Below, in pieces: positions 1-12,709 of a DNA stretch of 64,000 bases; within the stretch, counting starts at the first letter, position 1; every line of letters begins with the position of its first letter. Source of the DNA: Xiphophorus maculatus (Eukaryota; Chordata; Actinopteri; Cyprinodontiformes; Poeciliidae); contig NC_036450.1 in the NCBI RefSeq assembly GCF_002775205.1, positions 17,999,479-18,063,478 on the forward strand, read 5' to 3'. Under the pieces are notes generated by a model. It was not told where the DNA came from and did not search any database. It worked only from the letters and a program-made list of their open reading frames with translations. A program made the translations under genes and the position numbers.

Positions 1-343
1 TTCTGGGCCTCATCAGTAAAGATGCAGATGTAAGTGTGCAAAGTTTTGTTTATGGGGCAGGTTTGTTTCATTGGTATAATCTAATAAATGTTTTTGTTTT
101 TTTTCTTTAGTTTGATATTTCAGATATTGTGCGAAATATGAGACTTCAGAGACATGGAATGATCCAGACAGAGGTAATTATCTTTGATGTATTTAGTAGC
201 TGAATTTATTATATTAATATCTAAATTGTTTAGCTCATCTTTCACTGCTGGTTTTGTTTTTATAGGAGCAGTACATTTTCTGCTATCAAGTGGCCCTCTA
301 TGTCCTCAGATGCCTTAAAGCAGAAGAAAACATCTCAGGATAG
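1..343 (+). CDS. ptpn13: PTPN13 C-terminal end (partial, last three coding exons)
   Basis: Non-receptor protein tyrosine phosphatase. In the family, the full protein has KIND, FERM and several PDZ domains before one C-terminal catalytic domain, and it acts at the submembrane cortex. Only the end of the catalytic domain is here. Exons are 1-29 (open at the left edge), 111-173 and 266-343, with a TAG stop at 341-343. The visible peptide runs from LGLISKDAD through RLQRHGMIQTEEQY to the terminal AEENISG. The QTEEQY stretch is the last conserved PTP motif, and the RHGM and YIFCYQV context fits PTPN13 better than other PTPs I recall. Junctions are clean (GAT|GTAAGT, CTTTAG|TTT, GAG|GTAATT, ATAG|GAG) and the frame stays open. 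The catalytic cysteine loop lies off the window. Naming rests on remembered family sequence plus the klhl8 and aff1 neighbourhood. Confidence 0.9.
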
Positions 344-1990
344 TAACCATATCTTCTAGATCCTGGGTGACCAGTCAGAGCAAAGCAGAACAAGTCAATA
401 CAGGCAAAAATTGCCAAATTACACTGCTTTTTAATTCCTTAATCTGTTTTTTTCTCCAAGAATGAATCATTTAAGAAGTATATTTTCTATTTTTGCTTTT
501 TGTTCTCTGTAGCTGCTGCTCTTTTTCACTGCATTTATGCAAGCTGCTGATTGTATTTCCTATCAAACAAGAGAACATTCATGTTTTATTTTTCCTTTAG
601 ATTTTTTATTTTATTGATGATGAAATGATTTTATATTTTATGTGGAACATTTATGTGTATTTTGATGCTTGAACTGGCCTTGACAGAATACTGTGTCAGT
701 ATTTGCTATGTAAATCTATTATACAGTTATTACATACTGCCTGAGGCAAATGATAAACTGAAAGTGTACATATTAATCCCTGGAAAAATTAAACTGGATA
801 TGTTTGAAATATTATGTAGAGGAAAATTTCTTTTAAACAAGATCAAATATTAAAAGTTTTATTTGTCTTGTCATATTTTATTGTTGCGTTTATTATTGCG
901 TTTTACAGCTGTTGCATTCATGCCATGTAATACGATTGCAGTCACACTCCAAGCTTCAATCATTGGATCGCTAAACACAATTCTGGTGGATAACAAGCTC
1001 CCAAAATATCAGAAGAAGAAACGTTGCTGTGTTTACTGTTTGTTGCTTCACCCCTGCGACATAGATGCCATACAAGTGACTGCACTCTAAAAAGTATTAT
1101 ATGGGCTGAACTTGGTATGTGTTATGTTGTGCTCTATTGAAATGTTATTGTTTTACTTCAAGTTTACACAATAAACCATTTTGAGTCTGAAGACTGAATG
1201 ATGTACATTGCGACCTTCACAATGTAGCAGCCTTCACGTGTCACTGAAATACATTTTTACACATATTTCTTTGATCTAGTTCTGTATATTTTAAGGCATT
1301 TTGAACCTATATACCAGAATGCAAGCATTTGAACATTTAGTGCAGACAGTAGCTGACGACTTCTACCACTATGTGGTGCCAAAATATGGATTTTTTTTTT
1401 TATTTTTTATCTTTGAGCTAATTGAAAGTATTTTTTCTGGCATATTTTGTAATATTTGGAAATTACAGTGCACAGAGTTCCTGTGTAGTCTGGAAATGTA
1501 TGGAACATAATTTAATTTTCTAAGTGTGCAAAAGTGTTGAAAATATTTTTATTTTTTTGCATTTTTCTTATTTTTTTGCGTTTTTGGCCTAAAAGTTGTC
1601 CTTCCTTTGTCCCTCAGAGTTCCTGTCACTTTTCTTTTCTCCCTTCATTCCTGTCTAGTTCTTTCTACATTTCTTCCTTGTGTCCTACCCTCTCTTCCAT
1701 CCAGTCTTAGTTTCTTCTGTCCTTTTTTGAGGCCTTTGTTCTACTTTCTGTCCTACCTGCTCTCCTTTGTTCCCTCCTTCTATTTTTTTTGTTTTTTGCA
1801 TATTATATATTTCTAGGCCTGTATGCTGGCATATTTACTATATTTTTTTGTGAACTTTAGTATTTCATTTAAGTCTATGCGAAGGACTTGGTATTAAGAA
1901 AACGGGTCCAGAAAAGTAGAATTTTTTCATGAAAAGTATGGAGGAACTCTGTATGCAGAATCACTGTTAAGAAAATAAAACTTAATATTC
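344..1990 (+). other. ptpn13 3'UTR with candidate poly(A) signals
   Basis: AT-rich DNA after the ptpn13 stop with no coding sequence I can support. AATAAA hexamers at 1170-1175 and 1974-1979 are the plausible cleavage signals. A pyrimidine-rich tract lies at about 1598-1800. The exact 3' end is not determined. Confidence 0.6.
1598..1800 (+). repeat. Degenerate pyrimidine-rich (TTCC/TGTC-like) tract
   Basis: About 200 bp almost free of adenine on this strand, made of irregular CCTT, TTCC and TGTCC units. It looks like a decayed tetranucleotide microsatellite in the ptpn13 3' flank. Similar tracts occur at 14368-14560 and, as a purine strand, at 56525-56765. Confidence 0.7.
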
Positions 1991-3690
1991 ACTCGTATGG
2001 CCATTTGTTGAAGGGTTCCATATAATTCTGCTTTACCTCACAGTTTTCTTATTTATTTTTTCGTTCAACAATGGAGGACTTACCAGTACATTAAATCTAA
2101 GTTAGGTGTAAAAGAAAAATTCGGACTGCCTTAGTATTTTGAAGCTACGAAAGTATGGATAGGGATTCTAATTTTAGGAATATTTAAAAATTCAATTACT
2201 ACTTTTTGGATGAGTGCAAAAATCAACAATATTGTATCTGCTCAGACTAGCTGCTAAATTATGTAAACTATATTCTGTTTTTTTAATCATTGGTGCAAAT
2301 AACGGGAATAAAATGCAAATGTGTGGGTTTACTACTGAGCTCAATTACATTAGCTTAGGATGGGAAATTGAAATATATTTATGTATGTGGATATGGACAT
2401 TTAGTACTTTTTCAGAATTGTTATAGAATATTTTAGATAAAGTCCTAAATCCAATTAAGAAGCTATGGTGGGCAGGAAATTGCTTTTCCACAAATGCCCA
2501 CCATCCAATCTGAAAAGGTCTGAGCTATTTCACAATGAAGGGGGCAGAAATGTCAGTATTTATATGTCCAAAGCTGAGTGAGATAGCTTTGGACATATAA
2601 ATATGAAACTTAAGAAACTTCTTAAGTTTCTTAATTTCCTAAGAAACTTACGAAATTAAGTTTCTTAGACTTAATTGCAATAAAGGGATCTTTTACAAAG
2701 TTTTCACTCATGAGGGACATTACAAATATTTCCTTCAGTCTGCTGTATTCAACTAATAAAGAGGACCTCTCTCATTTGTCAGAATTCATGGAAATCATGT
2801 CCTCATTGTAATAAAGCTTTGGAGAGCTCCATATAGTCAACAGCTTAGATGCTTGTAGTTGAGCCACATTGCCTCCTTGTGGATAAATGGATTTAAATCA
2901 GAGCAAAACTAAAACATAGTCTACTTATTTAAATCATCTGCTGTCATAGTATAATTGATCATTTCATGAGCAGAAGGTACTTTGTAAAACTATTTAGTTT
3001 AGCGTAAGAAAAAAAATCTTTCATTAAAATGTTTACAGATATTTTTTAATGTAAATCCATCAAATTTGGGCAAGTGAATTTGTAATATAATAGCTCAAAG
3101 TAGAAATTCATGATCTTGCTTTTCCTAATTAGACTAAGAAAAAAACAAATCACACTAAAACATGCTATCCATATACCTAATTTATGGATTATTCATAGAT
3201 TATCCACATGCTAATTTGTGGATCAAAATTCATTATGAAAAATGTATTATGCTCATAGACACGCTGTAGTCAATAACATGTTTGTACAACATTCACTTTA
3301 AAGGAACTTTATTTTTATTGCTCATAAGTAAGTAACTCCATGCAAAACGTTAAAAACAGGGGTTTTTTTTAACAATCAAAACATAGAACAGGCAGCTTTA
3401 AACTCGAGGTTGCAGCACTGCCAATTTGAAATATAGATATCTTGAAATTTGTTGTAAATATGTTCTCTAAAATATATGACACATTCTGGAAAAAAAATAA
3501 ATAAAAATCACTGTCCCATTATTTTTGCAACACGGCTCATTGTTATAACATTATTTCATTATCTTCCCCAACGCAACATAGTTAGTTTGACTAGAAATAA
3601 TCTCACTATTGATTTTAAAAAGTTTCGAGGAATATATTTTTGGTTATATGATATAACGTGTTGCCAATAAACTGTCCTGGTTTAGCAGAA
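1991..3690. other. AT-rich intergenic region between ptpn13 and sdad1
   Basis: No coding exons recognised; the small open frames show no family features. The notable content is the group of three foldbacks at 2557-2668. Confidence 0.6.
2557..2668. repeat. Three consecutive perfect short-loop hairpins
   Basis: Hairpin 1 has arms 2557-2575 and 2585-2603 (19 bp perfect, 9-nt loop). Hairpin 2 has arms 2605-2615 and 2620-2630 (11 bp, 4-nt loop). Hairpin 3 has arms 2639-2650 and 2657-2668 (12 bp, 6-nt loop). They follow each other almost without spacer. No target-site duplication or transposon end was found. Origin unknown. Confidence 0.85.
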
Positions 3691-3841
3691 AGCGGAAATG
3701 ACGACCGCGTAGACGGACGTGACGTCGGCCCCCGTGTTTTGTATGTAATGGCAGCGTACACATTGGCCACGCTTGCCTTATAAAAATAGGGTTTTTTTTC
3801 CCTTAATTTTTGACACGTCTTGGTTTGAATAATCTGTAGTC
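3690..3841 (+). promoter_or_regulatory. Compact sdad1 promoter (ETS-like, CRE-like, inverted CCAAT, TATA)
   Basis: In order before the sdad1 ATG: a GCGGAAAT ETS-like core at about 3692-3699, a CRE-like TGACGTC at 3720-3726, an inverted CCAAT (ATTGG) at 3762-3766, and TATAAAAA at 3779-3786, about 60 bp before the ATG at 3842. This layout implies a transcription start near 3805-3815 and a very short 5'UTR. The elements are read directly; their activity is inferred. Confidence 0.6.
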
Positions 3842-6800
3842 ATGCCGGGGAGGCAAAGCAACAAATTACCCAACAACTTGCCGCAACTTCAGAATCTCAT
3901 AAAGAGAGACCCGCAGTCGTATGTCGATGAGGTAGGTGCTGGGAGGAAACACCATCATGGGTTAAAGTTGTGTAGTAATTGTTTTTAATGCTTCTCTTCG
4001 GCTCCAGTTTCTCCAGCAGTACCGCCATTATCAGTCCAATGTGGAGATCTTCAAGCTGCAGCCTGACAAAGCCAACAAGGACTTGGCGGAGCTGGTCATG
4101 TTCCTGTCTCAGGTATCCCAGCAGGTTTCGCTGTGAGACAACATGGGCAGCAGAGAGTGGGTAGAAATGTGTTGAAATGTCTCCCTGCTCTTCAGGTGGC
4201 TCACTGCTACACGCAGCAGCTGTCCACGTTTCCTCGGGACCTGTCTGAGTTATTAAGGAGCTACCACACTATCATAGAGCCAGAACTGCGAATGGTGAGA
4301 AGTCTTAAAAAAAAAAGATGTGCAGCATCATGGGATTTTAAGATGTACAAAGATGTTAAGTTGCTGTTGATGGCGTCCTTTTGCTCTTGGCAGACTTTCT
4401 GCAAGGCGCTGATTCTTCTGCGGAATAAGGATCTTATCGACCCCACAATCCTCCTGGAGCTCTTCTTTGAGCTGCTGCGGTGTCATGATAAACTTCTCAG
4501 GAAGGTCAGCCTGGAAAATATAAACACACCCATTAAAGTTCTTCACGTTTTTCATTGCTGCGACGATATTGTTTATGTGATAGACCAACTAGGAGTGGGC
4601 AATATGGGCATAAAGTTATATCTATCCTATTGTGGTACAGTTGTAATAACAATAAAAGTAACAATGATAACTATTACTTATTTTTTAGGGAACTTTATGG
4701 CTGTGACTCCATGGGACAGTAATTACAGCCCCACAAACACAAATACTACTCTTGAAAAAACATACCATTTGTAATATGATTATTTAGGATAGCAGTGATT
4801 TGTCTCTAAAGTGCACACAGTAACTGCATTTAATCATCCAAATTTATAATTTTTTTTAATACTCATTAAATAAACAGTGGGGAAGAAATGTAAAAATAAC
4901 AACTCCGACAATGACAGTTTTACTTAAAAAAAAATCCTATAAATAATAAATCCAAATCTTATGTTAAATAATGTACCACAGTAAATGATAAACGATGCGA
5001 TAAATGCCCACCCCCTCAGACTAACACAAGAAATGAATATGTGTGAAATGGAAATATATATATATTTTTTATCCTCAGACTCTTTACACACACATCGTGA
5101 CAGATATCAAAAACATCAACGCAAGACACAAAAACAACAAGATCAACACAGTAAGTTGAGTGTATCTGAGTCAATGTCAATTTTCTGTGATCAACCAGCT
5201 TAAAATGATCATCCTTGTATTGTGCTTCGTTACAGACCCTGCAGAACTTTATGTACACAATGCTGAGAGACAGTAACCCCATAGCAGCAAAGATCTCCTT
5301 AGATGTCATGGCTGAGCTTTACAAGAGGAACATATGGTGGGTTTCATATAAGATCCGTGAAACCCGGAGGTTCCTTGTGAATCGTTGTGTCTCATTATCT
5401 GATTGTATTCCCACTCAGGAATGACGCCAAAACGGTTAATGTCATTACAACAGCATGCTTCTCCAAGGTGACAAAGGTAGGCTTTTTGTTTAGGGGGAAG
5501 GGATACATTTCTCAATCTGTACCGAGAAATAAATAAATAAACATGATGTGCCTCTCCGCTAGATTCTTGTCGGAGGCCTAAAGTTCTTCCTGGGCAAAGA
5601 TGAGGATGAAAAAAACGAGAGTGATTCGGAATCCGAGGTAAGTTTGATGCATGAGGTGGTCACATGTGCAAAGAGACAGTCTTTGAAACCTCAAAGTAAA
5701 AACAAATCTTTTTTTTTTTTTTTTTGTTAGAACGAAGGAACGTCTGCAAGAGACCTGATGATAAAATACTCGACAGGCAAAAAAACCACCAAAAACAAAA
5801 AGAAGCTGGAAAAAGCGATGAAAGTCCTCAAGGTAGCAGTGTCGTGAAAATACAGAAGCATGTATTATATCTGTGCTCTTCTGAAGTACAGTCGGGACAG
5901 TCTTCATTCAAAATACTTGGCAATGATGTGGACCTAATGTACTACACAACTATGAATGTTTCCATTTTAAGTTGGAATAAACATAGGGTTGTCCTATTTT
6001 AATCCTGACCAGAAATATGCATTTTATTTACACATGTTGTTGTCGTGTACTGTTTGACTGTTAATTTGGTGTCATTTTTCTAAACTAACTGCAGAAACAT
6101 AAGAAAAAGAAGAAGCCTGAAGTCTTCAATTTTTCGGCGATCCACCTCATTCACGATCCTCAAGGTATGCTGACATACTGTCTCTGTGCTCTTATGCAGT
6201 GATTGGCATTCTAGTTTACTGAGCAGCTAACCATCAAGTCAATATTTTGATCAAGATTTCTCAGAGAAGCTCTTGAAGCAGCTGGAAAGCTCCAAGGAGC
6301 GATTTGAGGTGAAGATTATGATGATGGAGCTCATCTCTCGTCTGGTTGGAATCCATGAGGTCGGTTTTGTTTTTGATTCAGCATGTCTCTATTATCTTAT
6401 GAAACGACAAATCAATCAAATATTAATGTAATCATTTTTGCTATTTGGCTTCTGCAGCTCTTCCTCTTCAATTTCTACCCCTTCATCCAGAGGTTTCTGC
6501 AGCCGCATCAGAGAGGTAAGTGTCGCTCGGTGTTGTGCTGCGCTTTGTTTTGGAGATTTTTCTAACGGTGCGCTGCCGTCTCTGCAGAGGTTACAAAGAT
6601 TCTGCTGTGTGCCGCCCAGGCTTCACACCAGCTGGTTCCACCTGAGGTACATCCTAAGCTCACTCTGCAATTTACAAAGATTACACATCAGGGTGTGAGT
6701 TTGCTTATGTGTGTTGCTCTCTGCAGGTCATTGAACCTGTGATCATGACTATTGCCAACAACTTTGTGACAGACAGGAACTCTGGGGAGGTCATGACTGT

Positions 6801-9430
6801 CGGGTAAGTAGTTAATTCACATTTAATAAATGCCCAAATAATGTCCTTTTTCACCTCTTTGTGGACAACTCCGTTAAACTGTTTTGTGATGCAAAAAAAA
6901 GAAAAAAATGACGATGTTTAGTCATTTTATAACTTCCTCCATATTTATATTTACATATTTCCTAGACAGTTAACTGAGTCATAACTAATCCTAAAGGGGA
7001 AAAAAAGAGAAAAATAAGTTTAGTTGTTTGGTTTTAGCTTTAAGTATGCACATTTAAAGTAAAAGTATGTAACTTTTATATATATTTCTTTTACATATGT
7101 TGTGAGACAGATATTCTGTGAAAATATTAAGTCCTCTGCCTTCTCCCAGTTGTCCCAGTGCTACCTAGAAGCAACTAATAATAGCCAGGAGGAGGGTCTT
7201 AGCACTGTCAGTCATCTCTGCTATACTTTGCCATAGTTTTAATTTAAGGTTGTGCACAGTAATGCACCAAATTTATTGACACATTTGAGAGATCGATCAT
7301 ATTTGCACTGTTTAGCATCAACGCCATCAGAGAGGTGGCAGGCCGCTGCCCGCTCGCCATCAATGAGGATCTACTGCAGGACTTGACTCAGTACAAGACC
7401 CACAAGGACAAGAGTGAGCAGATTTTCTTCTATTTATTTATTAAATCGTTTTGTATTTTCTTATATATATAATTTCATATTCACACTGTGTTTTGCCACA
7501 TTTTCAGATGTAATGATGTCTGCCAGAGGACTGATTCAACTGTTCAGAAATCTCAATCCACAGTTGCTGCAGAAAAAGGACAGGGTGAGCTCATGATGTG
7601 TGTCAAACCCTAACTCTCATTAGCTCTAATACAGTGTACTCAATAAGGAACAAAAGGGACAACACAACATCACATTGAATTTATAATGTATGCTAAAAAA
7701 ATATAAGTTGAAAAACTTGTTCCATTGCTGCTTTTTCAATTTTTAGCCCTAAAAATAAGTTGAGTATCTATAACTAAATCAAATTTGTTGTGTAGGGGAG
7801 GCCCACAGAAGCCTCTAAAGAGGCCAAAATAAAAGACTATGGAGAGCTTGAGGCTAAAGACTACATTCCTGGAGCTGAGGTCCTAGAGGTGGAGGAGGAA
7901 AACAAAGAGGAAGATGAAGGTCAGCTACTGTTGTACTGAGGAACTATTGGGCCTCCATTACAGTGGTTAATATAGAAATGATATCCAGTGTTGCTCTGCA
8001 CGTGCTTGAGAGATTTTTGATTTTGTTGGCAATGTTGTTCCCTATAATTCATCAGATGGTTGGGAGAGTGCTAGCATCAGTGACGACGACGAGGACGGAG
8101 AGTGGGTTGATGTTCACCACTCATCTGATGAAGACGCAGGAGAAGTGGTGAGAAATGGGACACACAACCAGTGAGACTGCAGAAAGCTGGTGATTTGAAT
8201 TCATTTTAAGTACTTCCGAAATTTCTCCAAGGCTGAGAAACTCCAGAGTATTCCAGCTGAAGAGAGAAAAGCGAAGGCAGCGGCGGTCAGCGGCAGCCGG
8301 CTCCTCACTCAGGACGACTTCAAGAAAATCCGTCTGGCCCAAATGGCAAAGGAGGTCAATGCTGCTCCAGGGAAGGGTCAGAAGAGGAAAATGGCAGACA
8401 GTGACAATGAAGAGGACAAGTGAGTAACAGAAAATAGAGCAATATTTAAGATCTGCCTTTTAAATTTTTGTGTCTGACTTAAAATCTTTTTTTTTACCTA
8501 TTCATAAGAGATTTGAACCTAGTTCTGTTCAAGAAGCTCAATAATATACAAAGAAAACAAAACAGCATTCAACAGAGTTCTGTCTAACTTTCTTACTTTG
8601 AGTCTTTGTCAGTTGTTTTTATATATATATATTAGGATCAGATGCGACATCACACTGTGTGAGAGAACCATTTCTGTAAAGCAGGGTTTTATAATAATTT
8701 ATAAAATGATCTTGATTTTATGTATTGAAGAAAAAAAATATATTTTATAGTTTAGCATCTGTTTGCTATTAACATGTGGATTTACTAACCTAGCTTTTTT
8801 TTTTGCAGTTCAGAAAACAACAGAGCAAAAATATTGAAATAATTTTTTGCTCTTTTTCTTCAAAATTTCAGAGGGGAGCTGCTGACCCTGAGACACATCG
8901 AGAAACTGCACAAAAAACCAAAATCAGACAAAGAAACCCGACTTGCAACAGCCATGGTAACATCTTACGCCTGCTTTCAAATTTCACGCTGAATTCAGAG
9001 TAACTGGATTTGTGACCGATGGAGAGAGTTTAATAACATTACTCACCAATATTATAAGCAGTTATGCATGACCACTAAAGGTATGTTTACTGTCTAGGCC
9101 GGACGGACGGATCGAAAGGAATTTATGAAGAAGCGCACCAAGCTGAACCCGCATGCCAGCACCAGCAACAAGGAAAAGAGGAGGAAGAAGAACTTTATGA
9201 TGATGAGACACAGTCAGAATGTCAGAACAAAAGGCAAACGCTCCTTCAGAGAGAAACAGGTAGCTCAAAATATATATGTAATTTTTTATTTCTCTATAGC
9301 TAAAACACCTGTTTTGGCCAGAAAGAGAGAAATATTTTGACTTTTGGAATTGAAATTGTTTTTTTTGTTTTTTTTTATCCAGCTCGCGCTCCAGGCCGCC
9401 CTCCTGAAGAAGAAGAAGCAGTACAAGTAG
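3842..9430 (+). CDS. sdad1: SDA1 domain-containing protein 1 (60S ribosome biogenesis)
   Basis: Orthologue of yeast Sda1, a nucleolar/nuclear factor needed for 60S pre-ribosome maturation and export. Exons: 3842-3931, 4008-4112, 4196-4294, 4394-4504, 5079-5150, 5236-5336, 5419-5476, 5563-5637, 5731-5832, 6095-6164, 6256-6359, 6458-6515, 6588-6646, 6727-6803, 7316-7413, 7508-7584, 7796-7919, 8056-8147, 8232-8419, 8872-8956, 9098-9259, 9383-9430. The sum is 2055 nt, or 684 aa, against about 687 in human as I recall, with every phase consistent. It starts [19 protein letters not shown]. The N-terminal and middle parts form a helical repeat-like body. An acidic patch (SDDDEDGE, exon 18) and a Lys/Arg-rich C-terminus ([14 protein letters not shown], ending KKKKQYK) suit a nucleolar RNA-associated protein. 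No break or frameshift seen. Confidence 0.97.
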
Positions 9431-9577
9431 AACAAGCAGGAGGCACTCATGCTGGCTCTGACAGCCATCATAGAAATGGGACTGGGTCAAATAATATTGT
9501 ACATCTTTTAAATGGCATGTAAACATACTATCTTTATGTATTTTTGTGTGCAAATGTACATAAACTTACACTCTTGA

Positions 9578-9583
9578 AATAAA
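9578..9583 (+). promoter_or_regulatory. Candidate poly(A) signal of sdad1
   Basis: AATAAA about 150 bp after the sdad1 stop. A second AATAAA-like hexamer lies about 65 bp further on. Confidence 0.65.
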
Positions 9584-9649
9584 TAATCATTGCTATTTGG
9601 ATAATGTTGTGTGACTTAATTTTTTGAACATCCCAAATTTAAATAATAA

Positions 9650-10330
9650 ACCAAAAGTTTTTGCAAAGATGTTATATGTACAGAAACAGTAATAATTGTT
9701 GCTTCCTTCAGTTTCTTCCTTTTCAAGCGAGTGTAATTCTCGTTTCAGGTTTCCTCATTTTTACAATCGCTAGCAGGAATTTGCAGACACAACTCCGATA
9801 TACTGTAAAGAAACTTATGCCAAGGTGCAAAGATGTTAATGTGTAATTTTACGAGACTTTATTGCACAAGTCAACTATGTGTGCAATTACATTTTAACAT
9901 TTCATGGCTTTGCCTGCTACTCTCTTAGCCTTAACTTTGGGTCTTAGTGTTCTGTACAGGAAGACCTGTTAGGCAGACTCAGTAATTTAAATGTCAGGAT
10001 GAACTACTGACAGAATATAATTGATACTCTGGTTCAAAGTTGAATTTAGCATTGTTTTATCCACTGATTTCTCAGTGATCCCAATTTTGTTATGTATTTC
10101 AGAGAGACACTTAATTACTTTGGGATTTGGAGATATCCATGGTTGAATAAAATTAAATGAGTTAAAATAAAATGCCTTCAATAAAATTTCAAATAATTAT
10201 TTTCACTATAATTGTCTTAAGCTTTTTTGTGAAATCTGGGGAGGGGAGGGAAATCTGAGAAAATACAGTAAGCTACACAATTCTGAGTCTGGGTAAAATT
10301 CTTTAGTCTGTTACCAAGGTATTATTTTCT
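9650..10330. other. Intergenic region, sdad1 to klhl8
   Basis: AT-rich DNA with no coding exon, RNA gene or transposon that I can identify. Confidence 0.5.
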
Positions 10331-10332
10331 GA

Positions 10333-10425
10333 ACTACAATACCCATGAAGCACTTGCGGTTATAGCAGCCGTGCCAAACGTTCCACTCAAAGAAGCCGGC
10401 ATTTTATATCTTTCTACGATATGAG
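10333..10425 (+). promoter_or_regulatory. Probable klhl8 promoter and untranslated first exon (ZNF143-like motif)
   Basis: ACTACAATACCCATGA at 10333-10348 closely resembles the ZNF143/Staf promoter motif (ACTACAA-T-CCC core), which usually sits just upstream of housekeeping transcription starts. A possible donor (ATGAG|GTATCT) ends a leader exon at 10425. The first coding exon has a good acceptor at 12687, so a roughly 2.3 kb first intron is implied. Motif seen; promoter role and leader exon inferred. Confidence 0.5.
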
Positions 10426-10544
10426 GTATCTAATTTATATATGTTGGATGTAACTTAACATTTTTAGAACAATTTACTGTAATTTCTATCATTCTGGTAT
10501 GAGTATTTTGATAGGTTCATGGTTAAATCCTCGCCGTTCCCTGC

Positions 10545-10618
10545 CAAGCTAGCTGTCATGCCGTTGCTGTTAGCAAACAAGCTAAGCGTCAACATACCGT
10601 TAGCCTAGCTAGCTTAAT
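10545..10618. other. GCTAGC-rich cluster downstream of the klhl8 promoter
   Basis: GCTAGC occurs at 10548-10553 and 10608-10613, with several GTTAGC, GCTAAG and TAGC units between. A similar cluster lies beside the aff1 start at 57632-57667. Function unknown. Confidence 0.55.
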
Positions 10619-10619
10619 T

Positions 10620-12687
10620 TATCATGTTAATGATCGTCGAAGCGATTAATTTGATCAATTGACGACGAATTGCGAAAACTAATGGCCTAGAAATAGGGTT
10701 GTAAACTACGTGGTAACTAGTTTTTAACCGTACATGACAAATCTGTGACGTGCAGTTTAAGCTGTGATTTAATTTTAGCTTTCGTGCTTTGTCTTAACAA
10801 ACCCTTTTTATAGCTGCAGTACCTTTGTATAATATATAATGTTTTTTCCCCCATGAGTTTTGAATGACAGTCGGGGTCAGCTATGCTAAGGATCCTTTTA
10901 ATCATATTGATTCTTAACATTTATCACAGCATTGAATAAATTAAGATGTCCAATATAGGACATCTGAAACTTCTAGCATACTATTTGGAGGAAAGTGTAG
11001 AGCACACCTGTGAACAGATATGTTTGTTTTAAAATGGGTAACATTTTATCCATTTTATGAATGTTACGTGTGTCACAAGACATTGAAAAGATGTGAAAAA
11101 TATAACTCATCCTTGTCAAAAACAGAAATACTTGTCAGCTGAAAAAGTATGAGAATCAATGTTAGCATTTCCATAAGTCTGGATTGACATGTGAAAAGAA
11201 AACATGGAATAGAAAAATATTTTGATTCTTTATCCAGTTGACAACATGATAAATATTAAAATTTCTAGAAATTTTGTGGATTTAAAATCCTAGATGGACA
11301 TAAGAGTGCTATATTCATCCAAACATCTGCCAGTGTGTCTTTCCATCTCTTAATGTAAACTCTTCATCATCCCATTCCTGTCTCTCCACCCGTTCCTCCA
11401 TTTTGCATTTCCAAGTCTCCTTTTGGTGTTTTATACATAATTAGACAGATTTTAAAAGTGGTTATAAATTTGAGTAGATGTACAACGAGAATATTTTTTT
11501 TTCACATATAATAGCAGGAGGCTTTTGGTTACCTGTGAGGCTGAAAAGTGCTGATCTGTTTTTAATTGAGTGGATGTAACTTGATGCCTCAAAATGTCAA
11601 GGAACTACAAAGTGAAACAGAGCTGATGGAACTCTTTTGATCCTCAGTTTGTTTGATGGGACTTGATGTTTTCTGCTCTCATAGCTGAGAGGACTAGTGA
11701 TGAGGGGTGATACACTGAGCCTATTCAGAGTCTGGCGTTTAAAGCTTAAAAGATACAGTACAGCTGCCATGATGTGTGGGTGGAGTTTCCACATTGTGTT
11801 TTGTTCTCTGACTCTCAATGACAAACAAGTCTAAATGGTTTTGGCTAATGGCTAAATAGTGTTTTCATCGGATTTATCAGCAGGTAAGATTTTTATGTAA
11901 TCTTTTGTTGTAAAACAAACAGCTACTGTAATCACTTTTTTTTTTGCTTTGCTTTTATCACAGGGCATCACACTATAACCCTGTTTCAGCTGCACATAAG
12001 TTTACAATATGTTATTGACCGCTTCAAGGTAGAGTTATAAAAACTTTAGTCACATTTAGGATGTTTTGATGACTGCAATTAAATGTAATACTTGTATCAG
12101 CAAAGAAAGCCTGTTCAAACTATAGAGCTTACTTTATTCAGATTGTTAGGTGACATAAAGTCCTGAAATGTCAAATATTACTTCTATCCATATCTTTCAG
12201 CTGCCCAGCTGAAATATTTAGTCTGTTCTCATTATTATGGAAATTCCTCAACCTGACCTCTTCTGTATTTGTGGGGAAATGCAACATAAGGTTGCTAGAT
12301 TTCTATTTTTTTATGCATTTAGAAAATGGTCAGTGTTGGAGAAAAAAGGACTATGGTGACATTGATGCTAAGCAGGGATGTCCCAGTCTGGTCCTCAAGA
12401 TCTACTATGCTCCAACTGTGAGATGCATCACTGGCTTGTTACCAGGCCTCTGTGGAAGAGCCATTTGATTCAGATTTCAGATGTGTTGGAGAAGGGAAGC
12501 ATCTAAAGGTTTTAATGGTGTGTTTCTTTTTTTCCCATAAATGTGTGGGCAGCTTTAATCATAACAATCCTCTTTAAACGCAGACTCTAAGATCTGTCCA
12601 GTTGAGGTTTCCCACTCGCCTGCTTTTCCATGCCGTGGTTTCTTTCCTCGAGCAGTTTATGATATTTGTTTCTCTTCACCTTTGCAG
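10620..12687 (+). other. Probable first intron of klhl8
   Basis: No coding sequence recognised. It ends with the acceptor TTTGCAG at 12681-12687, 22 bp before the klhl8 ATG. Confidence 0.5.
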
Positions 12688-12709
12688 GTGTCATTTTCTG
12701 TAGCCCACC

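Noticed and set aside
1607-1816. Small hydrophobic Ser/Leu/Phe-rich protein
   Set aside because: Only reflects the pyrimidine-rich tract. The same happens at 14364-14555 and 56527-56769.
2557-2668. CRISPR array or microRNA cluster
   Set aside because: The hairpins share no repeat unit, are in vertebrate DNA, and have 11-19 bp arms with 4-9 nt loops, shorter than usual microRNA precursors.
4133-4774. 213-codon open frame over sdad1 exons 3 and 4
   Set aside because: It reads through introns, and the sdad1 splice sites explain the two conserved pieces within it. The remainder is intronic.
9062-9553. 163-codon minus-strand open frame
   Set aside because: Antisense shadow of the last sdad1 exons. 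No family features and low-complexity leucine runs.
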